DNA of 64,000 nt from Heterobilharzia americana (taxonomy: Eukaryota > Platyhelminthes > Trematoda > Strigeidida > Schistosomatidae): positions 48,083,998-48,147,997 of the forward strand of contig OX104129.1 of assembly GCA_944470555.2 (NCBI GenBank), read 5' to 3'. This document shows positions 52,101 through 60,339 of this stretch, piece by piece; position 1 is the first letter of the stretch; each line of letters opens with the position of its first letter. The notes under the pieces were generated by a model. That model ran no database searches and was not told the origin of the DNA. It was given only the letters and a program-made list of their open reading frames with translations. The position numbers were made by a program, and so were the translations under genes.

Positions 52101-55100
52101 CAAGGTGGCTAGGCATTTATCCGGACGTGAAAGTAATCCTCATCCTGAGGAAGTCTGGCATGATATTCAGTCTGCTGTAGAAACAGTGGTAAAGAAAGTT
52201 GGTAAGCTATATCCAAAGGTTAGCAAACGTCAATGGATTTCCTCAACCTCATCCCAACTGTAATTTCATTTCAGTTGATTTATAAAGTGTATCACACAGT
52301 GGAACAGTATCATTTACTGGATAACGTCTTGGACACAATTTTTCGTCCATATTCATATCAAGTAACTCCACAACTTTGAGACACAGTTTATATATTCCTA
52401 AGTTTCTCTACTTCTTTGTGATGACAAGGGTAGTAGAGCTTTTAACATATCTGGGGTAGGTACAAAATCGTTTATATTGTATGTATTTGGTGTTGATTTA
52501 GTAAACAAAGATTTGGTTATCAACCTCTCCCTCCACCCTAATAGGTCAGCTTTAATGATCGTCACCCTGCTTCATCCAATTATGTTGTGGTGAGTAATTG
52601 CATACATGGCCGAACTTTTTTCCAGATTCCTTATCTTACTAGGATCTACCAATTTTGATTAAAACTGGAGGTATGGGGAAGTTATTTATTGCTTTCAGGA
52701 TGGTATTCATCATGGACTGACGTCGGCTGGAAAAGAGTTGGAAACCTGGAAGCACTGGACAGCTGTTCCATCTTAGTATGGGACTCCTCAGTGGTGCGCA
52801 ATCATGACCCCACCAAGGATCGAACCCCGGACCTTCAGGTTCTACGGCCAGAACGTTGCTATTGAATCACGTGGTCAGAATCCAGTGGTCTATATTTCCT
52901 AGTTTCGTCAGTTCACGATATAGCACGACTTTCATCCGATGCCATTGTTGAGTAACTGTTCTCATATTCGACTGCACTGAATGGAGGTCGAGCTATGCTG
53001 TGAACTGATAGAAGTAGGAAATATGGAGCACTGGATCCCGACCCAAAGGCAACGCGCTGGCCGTGGAACCCGAGGGTTCTGGGCTTGATCCCTGGAGGAG
53101 TCACAGGTGCACACTGCCGATGAGTCCCATGCTAGGATGATACCGGTGTCCAGTGCTCCCAGTTTTTCAATGTTTCTTCAACTGATGTCATTCTATGATG
53201 AAATTCTGATCTGGCTAGGTTTTTGTCTTCGGATAGCCTAACTGACCCTGGTCGACTAATTTGACCTGTGTATTTGAGCTCGCAATCGTTGCAAGGGATT
53301 CGGTAAACTAAGTCATTCTGCTTAATTGGATCAACGGGATCCTCTAACCTATAAAGCTTATTTTTAAGTGAGTTTGTAAGTTTAAATGGGACTTTAATCT
53401 CAGTCTTATTGAGTATCCTACGCGATGACTATGAGGTGCCTTTCCTGTATGGTAATACTGTAGAGGTTCTGGATTCTCTCTTCACAGTATTATCACTATT
53501 ATTATTAACAGTATTATTGCTACTACTGAGACCTGTGTTACCAACATATCATATTTTTCTTTCGAATCCTAACGAATTTACGAATTAATTTAGGAAGGTA
53601 ATTGTTGATGAGCAAGATGTTTTTAGTGTATCCGGTTTCTTGTCTTAGATCCTCTGTTTTACTAGTAAGTTTTTTTATCCTATTACTTAGACATTTTACC
53701 GAGTCAACTTTAACTGATATACGGTGAGACGATTTCAAGTCTAAGTAACGACTCCAGTGTGAAGGTTTTCTACAGACACTAGTCTACCACAGTATCTAAG
53801 TTTTACACTTATATTATAGACACTAATTTCTGAACTCTCATCTTGCTTTCGTTTTACTCTGCAATCTAACATCACTAATTTACCCCCCCCCCCTTCTCCC
53901 CACCATTTTCTAATCCATAGGTGGATTGAACTGCGTTGACTACTGAATTTATGTGTGTAAAGAAATTATGTAAACGAGTCATCTGCATATCGCAACCACA
54001 TTTTTGGAGCCGGACTGAATTTTTCCACAGCAATCCGTTCTCAACCATCCATAAATATGTCTGCCATGTAGGGGATACTGGTGATGCCATAGGAACTCCA
54101 GTTTGATTGTATATTATATTCTGAAACTTGAAGATTATGGAAGTTAGGTATAGCTGTACTCCGAACATGAACTCATCCAGTGGTACCTTATTTCGTTGTG
54201 ATTGATGCGAGATTTATTCCAGTTGGCTCTTACCACAATGAAGAGTGAAAACAACCTAAACGTACATCGACCAAGAACCTTCGCGTTGATTGCGAACAGT
54301 GGTGGGCGGCTAAAGCAAGAGAGATGGAGAACGCATCAGCACTAGGTAATACCTTGTAAACAGTCAGGCTTAATTAACGATACTGGCAAGATGGTTAGTG
54401 AAACTACCATCGAAAAGGATGGTACCCTGATAACCTCGCAGTACAGTACAGTACAGACGGTTAGGATGTTGATGGGAACACCGTCAAGCCCAGTTAAACC
54501 GATCCACAGCAACGCTTCAGTTGCCCAGTATCCAACCCGAATCCGAATAGGACGTATATATCAGTCCTTCAAATCTCCTTGAAGTTGAGAATGCTGTACT
54601 GAACCTGAAATGATGTAAAGCAGCAGGACCTGACAGTTTGCCATACGACGTTTTCAAGGATGGAGATAGGAGATTGCTATTTGAAGTGATAGAGCTGCTA
54701 GGCAGTGTATGGGAATCAGAGGTAGTGACGTCAGACTGATCTATATCTCTGATCATCCCAGTCTATAAGAAGGGGGGAAGGTTCCTTTTGACCACCATAG
54801 GGAAATTAGTTTAACTAATACTGTGCCCAAGATCCTAGGATCTACAATTATTCGACACCGAATCAGAAGCTTGAGAAAATCAAACAATTTTCAAACCTGG
54901 GTGAAAGTGCATCGATCTTAACCGATCGACCGATCTTAACATAGGCATACTTACCAGCGGTCAATACTTCCTACATTCCTTGACCTAATGGTGGCATTTG
55001 ACTCTGTCAACCGTGAGGTGTGGTGGCAGTATCTGATTGAAAGGAGTACCCAGAAAATACGTAACGCCAATCAAAGCCCACTACTCCAACTCATATAGGT

Positions 55101-58100
55101 GTGTAAAAGCTTATGGAGACAACCAGTAGTGTTCGCCAGGGATGTCCGCTGCCACTGTTCTTGTTCAACTTCGCTACAAATGTATTAATGGACATTACCT
55201 ACGGTATCTCAGACTTCACAGGGATTGAACTACTCGCTGAGGGGGGGAGCGGGGCATTCAGTTGATTTGAAGTACGCAGATGATACTTTCCTGCTATGTG
55301 CAGTGCATTCCGAACACCTTGAGAAAACATGAGTGTTTGCCATGCGTTTTGCACCTGTCAGATATAAGATGCTTTAGGATTGATCAGAAACTATTTTTAG
55401 TTTAAGAATAGGCAATGAAGTGGTGGGATAGGTTGACCGCTTTATTTAAGTGAGTAGTTGTATCAGACCGAACAGGCTGATTGCTGACAAAATATTAGCT
55501 CGAATACAAACAGTCCATTTGGTATTTGTCAACTTGCATCATCTCTAGCGTCGATTAGCAAGATATCATCGAACTACCTATTAAAAGACGAGTATACCTA
55601 TTGCAATCCTTACTGTTATTACATAGGGCTGATAGTCATTGATAGATGTGAAAAATTACAAGTTTTCGATCATGGCTGTCTTCGTACCATCGCTCACGTA
55701 TGGTGGAATCACCGTGTGAATAACGATATTAAGTGGAGGGTACTACGTAAGACAGACAAGTCGATTGATGAAGCTGTGAACTCACATACATAGGTGGCTT
55801 GGATATGTGTTGAGTATGTCCAGCCAATGCCTACCTCCATGTTGGATTAGATCGGGAGGGCTCAAGTTGGACAGAATAAGACGTGGCATCAGTCGATGAA
55901 GTTCCTGAATCCTAGCCTTTCCTACGTAGGGAGGTGCAGACTGTCAGGTTAGGGTTCCCGTACCCGTAGGAATCAATGGTTGGGGATACATGGTGACATG
56001 ACAGAAAACCGGTAAAAATTGCGCAATGTATTCACTGTTTGACGTCCTCCAAAATCGGAATACTTTCACTAACCTTCACTTTTAAACTCCTTTCCCTCCC
56101 ATACACCGTCTACTTTAACATTGGTCGTTTGTCATCCGCTTGTTCTTCGCATGCTACTGTCTGTCTAACACTGTGTTTAGGATCCTAGGCTCCATATTTA
56201 TTCTAGGACAACAAACCTCAAGGAACCAAGCAGATTGCAAGCCAAGATGAAGGTGCATTAGTAATATACTTACTCTTTTGTAAACAGCGAAAGAGAAATA
56301 CGCTTTAAGCACATGAAAAATGTTATATTTCCTAACCTCTATGCAGCATTCGAATGCGTCGATCAAGACGTTTTGTAGTGGTGTATCTGTGCATAAAGTG
56401 CTGAACGCATGATAGTAACCTAGTCTTCACCCTGAATAAAACAGCCATTTAAGGTCTTACGCGAAGTTGTCATCTGAGGTGGTGTCAAGTCAAAGGTGTC
56501 TACAGTCATCACCCTAGTAAAACCTCGTTATAGGTCTGGTAATAAACTCTCACTACATACGACTTTGCAAGGACTTATTAAGCTATCTGCCGACAACAGA
56601 ATTGATTTTTACAATGGAGCTTTGTAGCTTAGGATAAAGATGGCATCGAGTTAATGTTCTCTGTAATTATCAAGAGAGATCATCAAAATGTCGACGTAGT
56701 CATGTACGAAAAGGATTCTGAAGAAATCCGCGTTTTAATAATGCTTGGATCAATTACCTGGGTATGTTTGATATGTTTTTTCTCTTGTTATTCGCAAGAT
56801 ATTACCACAATAATAATTTGTACTGACATCTAGAGTAGGAAGTGAAGTAGTTGAATATGTGAGCTACTTAACTAATTTTGGAAGTTTTAACGGCGTTAAT
56901 GGGTCATTTGATAGCAATTTGAGGATGAGCATAAAAGGTTCACTATATAACTAAGAACCTGAATACAATTCAAACCGATACATATGTTATGCATTAGGCT
57001 ATAAATAACATCTATTAAGAAAGCTTATGATATTACCAGGTTGCCCGAAATAAGGAAGGTAAAAATCAAACGTTTAAGCCAGCGAGTCACATCTTTAACC
57101 CACCAACCTAAGTTATTTTTGATGCTGGAAAGATTCGATTAACCAGGAGAGAGCCAGTGTACTGAGCAACAGCCGGCCCTATCCAGCCTTCCCCTTGTGA
57201 GACAGCTATATAGCATAGCAAGAGAGATCGAACTGCAGCACAGTATACTCGTCCTTCGATAGACATTCGGATATCTCACCGGTCAGCGCCACAGATGACG
57301 CACGTTACAAAGTGTTAAATGGATCTTCTCTATCCGAGCTGAGATTCTATCAGCTGAGACTCGATACACTATAGGGGTTTTAAAGGAAATGACTACTATA
57401 ATAACTTTAATTCGGAGATTATATAAAGAATGACTTCTCCTAAGTAGTGTTTTAGAATACTAACCAAGTGCATGGAAAAATCTAAAGTGAAATTACGCTT
57501 ATTTTATACGGAGTTATCGAAGAAATAACAAAATGTGGTACTTTAATAACTAAATCCCGAACTGCTGATTGCTGTAAAGCCAGATAACTTACGAAGTTAG
57601 GTAGAAAAACCATGTCATCGAAAGCTGACATGTGCCAATTTTTCTCGAAGAGAATGTATGCTTCCCTAATTCGCTCCTTCGTTAAGAATTTTAATCTGGG
57701 TTCCTATCTATGCAAGTATTTTTCTTCAAAGAATGTACTTCTTCAATAAACGGGCTATTAAGTACTCCAGCTGGAGTGGAATGCAAAATTGGAATTAAGA
57801 CGAGCATACTGATATAAATCAATCGAAAAGGTATATAATTAAAATTAGACCTATCAATAAAGGTATAACACAGTAGCACACAAACAACCGGTGGATAGAA
57901 AAAGTATATGCCTGAATTAAATACTCACTTTGTCTAGTTTATCAACTGAAGAGCAGGTTGCTATAAACTTGTCAGAAGGCACATCACAAGCTGCAAATAA
58001 TCCATCGAGCAGACGCCTGTGGTTGACTTTGATAACAAAATCACCTAAGGCTAGTTCGGACAGGACTTCATATATTATTCGGAGACATTCAACATCCGCT

Positions 58101-59669
58101 AACATTGGTCCATAATCTCCAGCGATATCAAAATCCTAAAAGATGAAAATAAGTTTTACTTCCCAATCAAACCATCTTCACTGCATAATAATAATAATAA
58201 ACGGTGAAACTCAGCCACATGTAAATTGATGAGCTACATTATGAGAGCCAGAGGTAGTTCCTGTATGTCAATAACCCGGTTAGGTAGAATAGAGTCAAGA
58301 CCCGTAACTCATTATGCAAAAGTCAATTGCTTTACCTCACTCGCTACAGTTCCCTATTCTTTAAAACATCTGTAATGAAATAATAAAACCTAGACACCGG
58401 CCACTGTGCTACATATGATAAAAGTTGGCGTTAGGTATTTATGAACCGTATCTGCATCCTTTAGTGGCTTTGTTTGTTGGAGAAATATTTGTGCATATTT
58501 TAGGAGCAAAACAGCCAGTGTTGATAATTACGTTAAGAAATTTGGTCGAAGTAACTACTACGGACAATCTTCAACTTTCTAGGAACCCACTTCATCAATC
58601 CGCTGTTATCTCAATATAAGATCGTACGGTTTTATATCACTCTGAAAACCTCACAGACATAGAATACACCAAGCAGAATGTGATTCATTGTTTTTTTATC
58701 AAATATTGCAGGTAGTGGTGTATATGGTATCATTTAGTGAAATGCTACGAAAATTTATCACCAACCACTCCTAGTATTAGCGAACCAGCAATTAAGGATA
58801 TAAGCTTTCTATCTCATCCAAGAAATCTTAGTAACCTACGAACAAATATGTATACCTTTAACATGAAAATAAACACTCACTAAGAACCCAGTTGTAGGAA
58901 CTGTTAATTCGTTATCTACGAGACAAGTATCTTGACCAAACGGACATTGGTGGTAAAGGATACCTAAGAACTACTGATTTACTTACGCACTGATAAAATT
59001 CCCGATAACGGCCACGGGTCACAGCTGGTTGATCGCGCCGATAAACCTTCCCAATCTGATAACGCTTGATAGACTTGATCTTGTGCATGGCGACATAACG
59101 AGCAAACGGGACCTGTTTCATATGATAAATAAGTTCTTCAACATACAGTAAGATCATATCTCAAAGAAAGGGTTTCGCCACCCTGGTCTTGAAGGTCGTA
59201 TATCAATTTCGATTCTTCTCCATACTTCCCAGTCAGCACTTCCTAGGTACCTAGAATATCGATGAAGCAGAGATTACCTTGAGTTCAAACACAGGAGTAT
59301 CTATTGTGACTGCATCATGACGCTTGAAACACTGTATTATTGTACTGAATAGACCCTCAAGGATGGTCATTTGTAAAGGGTCACGATCTCTTGTACCCTA
59401 CTACTAGAAAGATATCACGTAAATTACCTTGGGAACTTTTAGGTTGTATTTTATCTCACACTTTTTGATGGATGACTTGGCCATTTGTTCCGTGATCTTT
59501 TGTATCTAACGTAAAAGTATATTTCAAAAGTATGCAAACCTGAAAAATAGATATCTTAACTGCACTGCCAAGATAACCGGTGTTTATGCGCATTACTGTT
59601 TGTCTTACCAGAATGAATTGGACTCACTTTTTTCTCCTGATCGGTATCCGAAATACTATCACTCGGCAT
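36971..59669 (-). CDS. HARS: Histidyl-tRNA synthetase, cytosolic type, nine coding exons
   Basis: The enzyme charges tRNA-His with histidine using ATP; it is a class II aminoacyl-tRNA synthetase acting in cytosolic translation. Joined coding segments (minus strand, 5' to 3'): 59669-59628, 59505-59428, 59397-59278, 59242-59147, 59112-58987, 58135-57929, 51092-50798, 41614-41202, 37180-36971. All junctions are GT-AG and keep frame, giving 528 codons; animal cytosolic enzymes are about 510. Visible hallmarks: TPVFELK then [13 protein letters not shown] (residues ~74-97, motif 1 region), [16 protein letters not shown] (~145-160, motif 2), RGLDYYTG (306-313, HisA), GGGRYDG (379-385, HisB), VGFSFGVER (400-408, motif 3), and a C-terminal anticodon-binding domain (~430-528). 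A Lys-rich insert lies at ~346-361. No N-terminal WHEP domain is seen. Exons 3 to 9 are very secure; exons 1 and 2 are weaker because conservation there is low. No other host gene is recognisable nearby. Confidence 0.93.
37326..38956 (-). mobile_element. Penelope-like element copy B with 428-bp inverted arms
   Basis: Lies in HARS intron 8. Arm 37326-37753 and arm 38529-38956 are reverse complements that read identical throughout. Between them (37754-38528), on the minus strand, lie the reverse transcriptase end ([21 protein letters not shown]) and the linker ([11 protein letters not shown]). The left arm continues this reading into the GIY-YIG region and the 3' tail. The right arm is an inverted copy of GIY-YIG plus tail joined to the truncated 5' side; on the plus strand it reads [17 protein letters not shown] and [17 protein letters not shown]. 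Penelope elements are known to carry inverted or direct terminal repeat-like units of this kind. Confidence 0.93.
38960..39950. other. Intron 8 sequence without recognised features
   Basis: AT-rich intronic sequence. The segment near 39727-39790 (CCGGGATCGGTGTTGAAACA, AACAAAACCTCAG) faintly resembles Penelope-like 3' tails but is too decayed to call. Confidence 0.4.
39955..40110 (-). repeat. Palindromic-family left arm (solo, decayed)
   Basis: Contains GACCGACATCGGTTAGTGAA, AGGCAGTTGATTCATCTTAT and GAGACTCCTCGGCAGAGTAC, aligning with the left arms of P1 and P4. The tRNA-like head is almost lost. Confidence 0.5.
40300..40400 (+). mobile_element. Non-LTR family 2, extreme 3' ORF scrap
   Basis: The plus strand reads [20 protein letters not shown] then CIHFLTSS, interrupted only at the edges, matching the same tail seen at 33.8, 45.2 and 56.0 kb. 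Confidence 0.65.
41202..41614 (-). CDS. HARS: HARS coding exon 8 (Lys-rich insert, HisB, motif 3)
   Basis: 413 nt, 138 codons with the single base carried from exon 7. It begins [13 protein letters not shown], then a charged stretch containing [18 protein letters not shown], then [18 protein letters not shown] (HisB), [16 protein letters not shown] (motif 3) and the start of the anticodon-binding domain, ending LLWDAKIK. The charged stretch is about 35 residues longer than I expect at this place in animal enzymes. The acceptor is CAACAG|GT and the donor AAG|GTTAAT. Confidence 0.96.
42080..43990 (+). mobile_element. Penelope-like element copy D (dead)
   Basis: In HARS intron 7, antisense to the gene. 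The plus strand reads [20 protein letters not shown] (motif A), then an ORF at 42366-42725 with [15 protein letters not shown] in place of the YxDD active site, [10 protein letters not shown] and KVYRKPS. The region to 43400 continues the thumb ([15 protein letters not shown]), then a decayed linker holding an 11-G run, and [22 protein letters not shown] and YAITKNHTI of the GIY-YIG domain near 43630-43800. The YPND change and stops make it inactive. It is a different subfamily from copies A and B. Confidence 0.85.
43995..45165. other. Intron 7 sequence without recognised features
   Basis: AT-rich, no coding similarity seen; several short open frames have no family signature. Confidence 0.45.
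45170..45440 (-). mobile_element. Non-LTR family 2, 3' ORF fragment
   Basis: The minus strand reads [20 protein letters not shown], then [18 protein letters not shown] (with minor frame changes), the same C-terminal tail as at 33.8 kb, in HARS sense orientation within intron 7. Confidence 0.7.
45445..47110. other. Intron 7 sequence without recognised features
   Basis: AT-rich. The open frame at 46330-46593 has no recognisable family and no splice support. Nothing else identified. Confidence 0.45.
47115..47126 (+). repeat. Target-site duplication, left
   Basis: ATGTTAGAGTTA, identical to 50387-50398, directly abutting the 5' end (ACCTCGCC) of RTE-like copy 2. Confidence 0.9.
47371..48171 (+). 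pseudogene. RTE-like copy 2 endonuclease remnant
   Basis: It begins [15 protein letters not shown]; a frame change around 47416 follows, then [37 protein letters not shown], a break near 47803, [20 protein letters not shown], then [13 protein letters not shown] in another frame. The GTWNVR, YAPTN and NQIDFI blocks identify the AP-type endonuclease. At least four interruptions are visible. Confidence 0.82.
48700..50232 (+). pseudogene. RTE-like copy 2 reverse transcriptase remnant
   Basis: Blocks in order: [63 protein letters not shown] followed at once by a TGA (49286-49288) where copy 1 has Arg, [16 protein letters not shown] (motif B), [17 protein letters not shown] (motif C, catalytic FADD intact), [17 protein letters not shown], and a C-terminal frame at 49558-50232 with [26 protein letters not shown] and [12 protein letters not shown]. 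The palm is better preserved than in copy 1, but frameshifts and stops remain. Confidence 0.85.
50367..50386 (+). repeat. (TAA)n tail of RTE-like copy 2
   Basis: Short TAA repeats run directly from the element's 3' end GGGAC into the right target-site duplication; such tails replace poly(A) in RTE-clade elements. Confidence 0.9.
50387..50398 (+). repeat. Target-site duplication, right
   Basis: ATGTTAGAGTTA, identical to 47115-47126. Confidence 0.9.
50455..50620 (-). repeat. Palindromic-family left arm (solo)
   Basis: Contains CTCATCATGGACGAC, GAAAACCTGTGAGCACTGAA, CGTCTTAGTGTGAGACCTCT and CTGTGAGGGATCGACTTCC, aligned with the other left arms. No right arm follows; HARS exon 7 lies 180 bp downstream. 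Confidence 0.55.
50798..51092 (-). CDS. HARS: HARS coding exon 7 (HisA motif)
   Basis: Ninety-eight codons plus one base, [17 protein letters not shown] to [16 protein letters not shown]. It holds the histidine-specific HisA motif RGLDYYTG and the preceding ISFDLSLA strand. The acceptor is TTTCAG|GTC and the donor AAAG|GTATGT (phase 1). It is an island of host coding sequence between introns 6 and 7, both full of retroelements. Confidence 0.97.
51640..52260 (+). mobile_element. Non-LTR family 2, endonuclease fragment
   Basis: The plus strand reads [24 protein letters not shown]-like decayed sequence, then [16 protein letters not shown], and further blocks ending [19 protein letters not shown], in shifting frames. 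It fits the AP-type endonuclease to linker part of the same family whose reverse transcriptase lies at 54.2-56.0 kb. In HARS intron 6, antisense. Confidence 0.6.
52262..54180 (-). mobile_element. Penelope-like element copy C, split by palindromic unit P5
   Basis: The 3' tail lies at 52262-52660 (shared CACACAGTGGAACAGTATCA and TTTGTGATGACAAGGGTAGT with copy B). It is interrupted at 52685-53212, then resumes with ACCCTGGTCGACTA, GGATCCTCTAACCTATAAAG (linker) and, from 54168 down, a reverse transcriptase frame [19 protein letters not shown] where related copies read MGSPxSPI. The active-site block is frameshifted ([10 protein letters not shown]). An 11-C run sits at 53883-53893. Confidence 0.85.
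52685..53212. repeat. Palindromic double-SINE-like unit P5 inside Penelope-like copy C
   Basis: The best preserved unit. Left arm: TTTCAGGATGGTATTCATCA, ACTGACGTCGGCTGG, AAGCACTGGACAGCTGTTCC, GGGACTCCTCAGTGGTG, GGATCGAACCCCGGACC, then GTGGTCTATATTTCCTAG, GTTCACGATATAGCACGAC. The right arm carries the same blocks in reverse: GGTCGAGCTATGCTGTGAAC, GGAAATATGGAGCACTGG, GGGTTCTGGGCTTGATCCC, GATGAGTCCCATGCTAGGAT, GTCCAGTGCTCCC. Arms of about 250 bp each meet near 52980. Confidence 0.85.
54240..56060 (+). mobile_element. Non-LTR family 2, reverse transcriptase remnant
   Basis: The plus strand shows, across frames: [32 protein letters not shown] (motif B) at about 55120-55185; a run equivalent to the YADD block at 55266-55290 (VRR/ADDTF across frames); and further blocks to [17 protein letters not shown] sequence near 55865 and [14 protein letters not shown] near 55970. 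Many stops. In HARS intron 6, antisense. Confidence 0.7.
56110..56780 (+). mobile_element. Non-LTR reverse transcriptase fragments, strongly decayed
   Basis: The plus strand at 56300-56395 reads [20 protein letters not shown] then L, like an LDLKAAFDSVDREVL motif A block, followed after 56400 by scattered matches ([20 protein letters not shown]). It may be part of a second copy of family 2. Confidence 0.45.
57240..57370. repeat. Dispersed repeat R3, copy 2
   Basis: Shares AGTATACTCGTCCTT, GGATATCTCACC, GGTCAGCGCCA and GATGACGCA with 34193-34340. Confidence 0.5.
57929..58135 (-). CDS. HARS: HARS coding exon 6
   Basis: Sixty-nine codons, [18 protein letters not shown] to CSSVDKLDK. It completes motif 2 (DFDIAG) and continues into the conserved [14 protein letters not shown] helix-strand unit. 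The acceptor is TTTTAG|GAT and the donor AAA|GTGAGT. It lies between an 851-bp intron and the 6.8-kb intron 6. Confidence 0.97.
58987..59112 (-). CDS. HARS: HARS coding exon 5 (motif 2)
   Basis: Forty-two codons, [13 protein letters not shown] to [10 protein letters not shown]. It includes the [20 protein letters not shown] stretch and the motif 2 REFYQC that contacts ATP and the acceptor end of the tRNA. The acceptor is CAG|GTCCCG and the donor TGC|GTAAGT, both phase 0. Confidence 0.96.
59147..59242 (-). CDS. HARS: HARS coding exon 4
   Basis: Thirty-two codons, starting [15 protein letters not shown] and ending LSLRYDLT. It carries the GKYGE..KLIYDL..Q.GGE..SLRYDLT block found in eukaryotic histidyl-tRNA synthetases, part of the active-site core. 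The donor is ACT|GTATGT, followed by a 34-bp intron. Of two nearby acceptor AGs, the one at 59243-59244 keeps both the frame and the ELK|E family junction. Confidence 0.95.
59278..59397 (-). CDS. HARS: HARS coding exon 3
   Basis: Forty codons beginning [12 protein letters not shown] and ending TPVFELK. It holds the GTRD signature and motif 1 helix of histidyl-tRNA synthetases and includes QCFKRHDA. The residue after GTRD is R rather than the aromatic residue usual in animals. It is flanked by a 30-bp intron upstream and a 35-bp intron downstream. Confidence 0.95.
59428..59505 (-). CDS. HARS: HARS coding exon 2
   Basis: Twenty-six codons, basic and Lys-rich, ending in YNLKVPK, which matches the conserved TPKGTRD junction at the start of the catalytic core once joined to exon 3. 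The acceptor TAG is followed at once by the coding frame, and that same TAG is an in-frame stop, so the exon cannot extend upstream. The donor is AAG|GTAATT. The exon contains an internal ATG (in EQMAKSS), an alternative start if exon 1 is wrong. Confidence 0.82.
59628..59669 (-). CDS. HARS: HARS coding exon 1 (proposed start)
   Basis: Fourteen codons, [14 protein letters not shown], ending at an AAA|GTGAGT donor. An in-frame TGA lies roughly 75 nt upstream with no other in-frame ATG between, so this is the first usable start if no further upstream exon exists. The joined frame is phase 0 to the next exon. A second GT (GTAAGA) 18 nt further on would put the next exon out of frame. The assignment rests on position, the donor and frame only, because this end of the family is poorly conserved. 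Confidence 0.6.
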
Positions 59670-59800
59670 GCTGCGGTACTCGACAAGGAATGCACTAAAT
59701 GTGGCGCTAACACAATTGTAGGTCACTTTGACGGTCTGTCATTGATGGAGGCAACCTGCATCGAATCCTACCTTTAAATCTGCATTGCTTTGTGATTACA
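59670..59800 (-). promoter_or_regulatory. Putative HARS 5' UTR / promoter interval
   Basis: Only about 130 bp separate the proposed ATG from the CR1-like fragment upstream. The base before the ATG follows an AG (CCGCAG|C|ATG) preceded by a modest pyrimidine-containing stretch, which could be a trans-splice acceptor as used by some flatworm genes. No TATA box is obvious. Confidence 0.3.
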
Positions 59801-59804
59801 ATAT

Positions 59805-60335
59805 TGAATGAGAATTGAGGGATCCTGGTTGGTCACTGATGAAAGCAAGAAACAGTAGTGGACCTTGAGACACACCACTCAGCATTGGGAACCAATTAGA
59901 TAAAGAGGAGCCAATCCTAACCAACTGCAACATAGTGTGGAGATAATCTCTAAGCCAAATTAGTCATTTTCCGTGCACACCCATAAGCTGAAGTTTCTTA
60001 CATAGTATATCATGATTTACCCTGTCAAATGCCTTAGAAAAGTCAAGTAAACCATGGTGAATAGGCTTTTTCTACTCAAGAGAGAGAATCCAGCTATTGT
60101 AAGCTATCAACAAGTTGGTGTTACATGACCTCCCAAGTAAAAAACCATGTCGACAGCCGTTTAAGATAGAATTCTTAAATAAGTGATCAAGAAATGATCT
60201 TCGCAACTTGAGAGTTCAGAGGGATCAGTGTACAATTAGAGCCAAATAGTCTGTTTCCACCTTTATATGCTTGGACAACAACCACACTTTTCCAATCAGA
60301 AGGCAACCTGCATTCCTGGGGTGAACATCAGGAGG
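59805..60335 (-). mobile_element. CR1-like non-LTR retrotransposon fragment
   Basis: The minus strand from 60325 reads RLPSDWKSVVVVQAYKGGNR, SNCTLIPLNSQVAKII, then in other frames a motif A equivalent (LDFSKAFDRVNHDI-like coding around 60000-60060), KLQLMGVHGK, WLRDYLHTMLQLVRIGSS and SGVSQGPLL (motif B). The order fits a CR1/Jockey-group reverse transcriptase. It is broken by stops and truncated at both ends. Confidence 0.75.
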
Positions 60336-60339
60336 GGCT

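Larger units (their letters stand above)
59113..59427 (-). other. Cluster of HARS micro-introns (30, 35 and 34 bp)
   Basis: Introns at 59398-59427 (30 bp), 59243-59277 (35 bp) and 59113-59146 (34 bp) separate exons 2 to 5. Each starts GTA and ends AG, and removing each joins conserved protein blocks without a gap. The later introns are 851, 6836, 9183 and 4021 bp, so introns lengthen sharply away from the 5' end. Confidence 0.92.
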
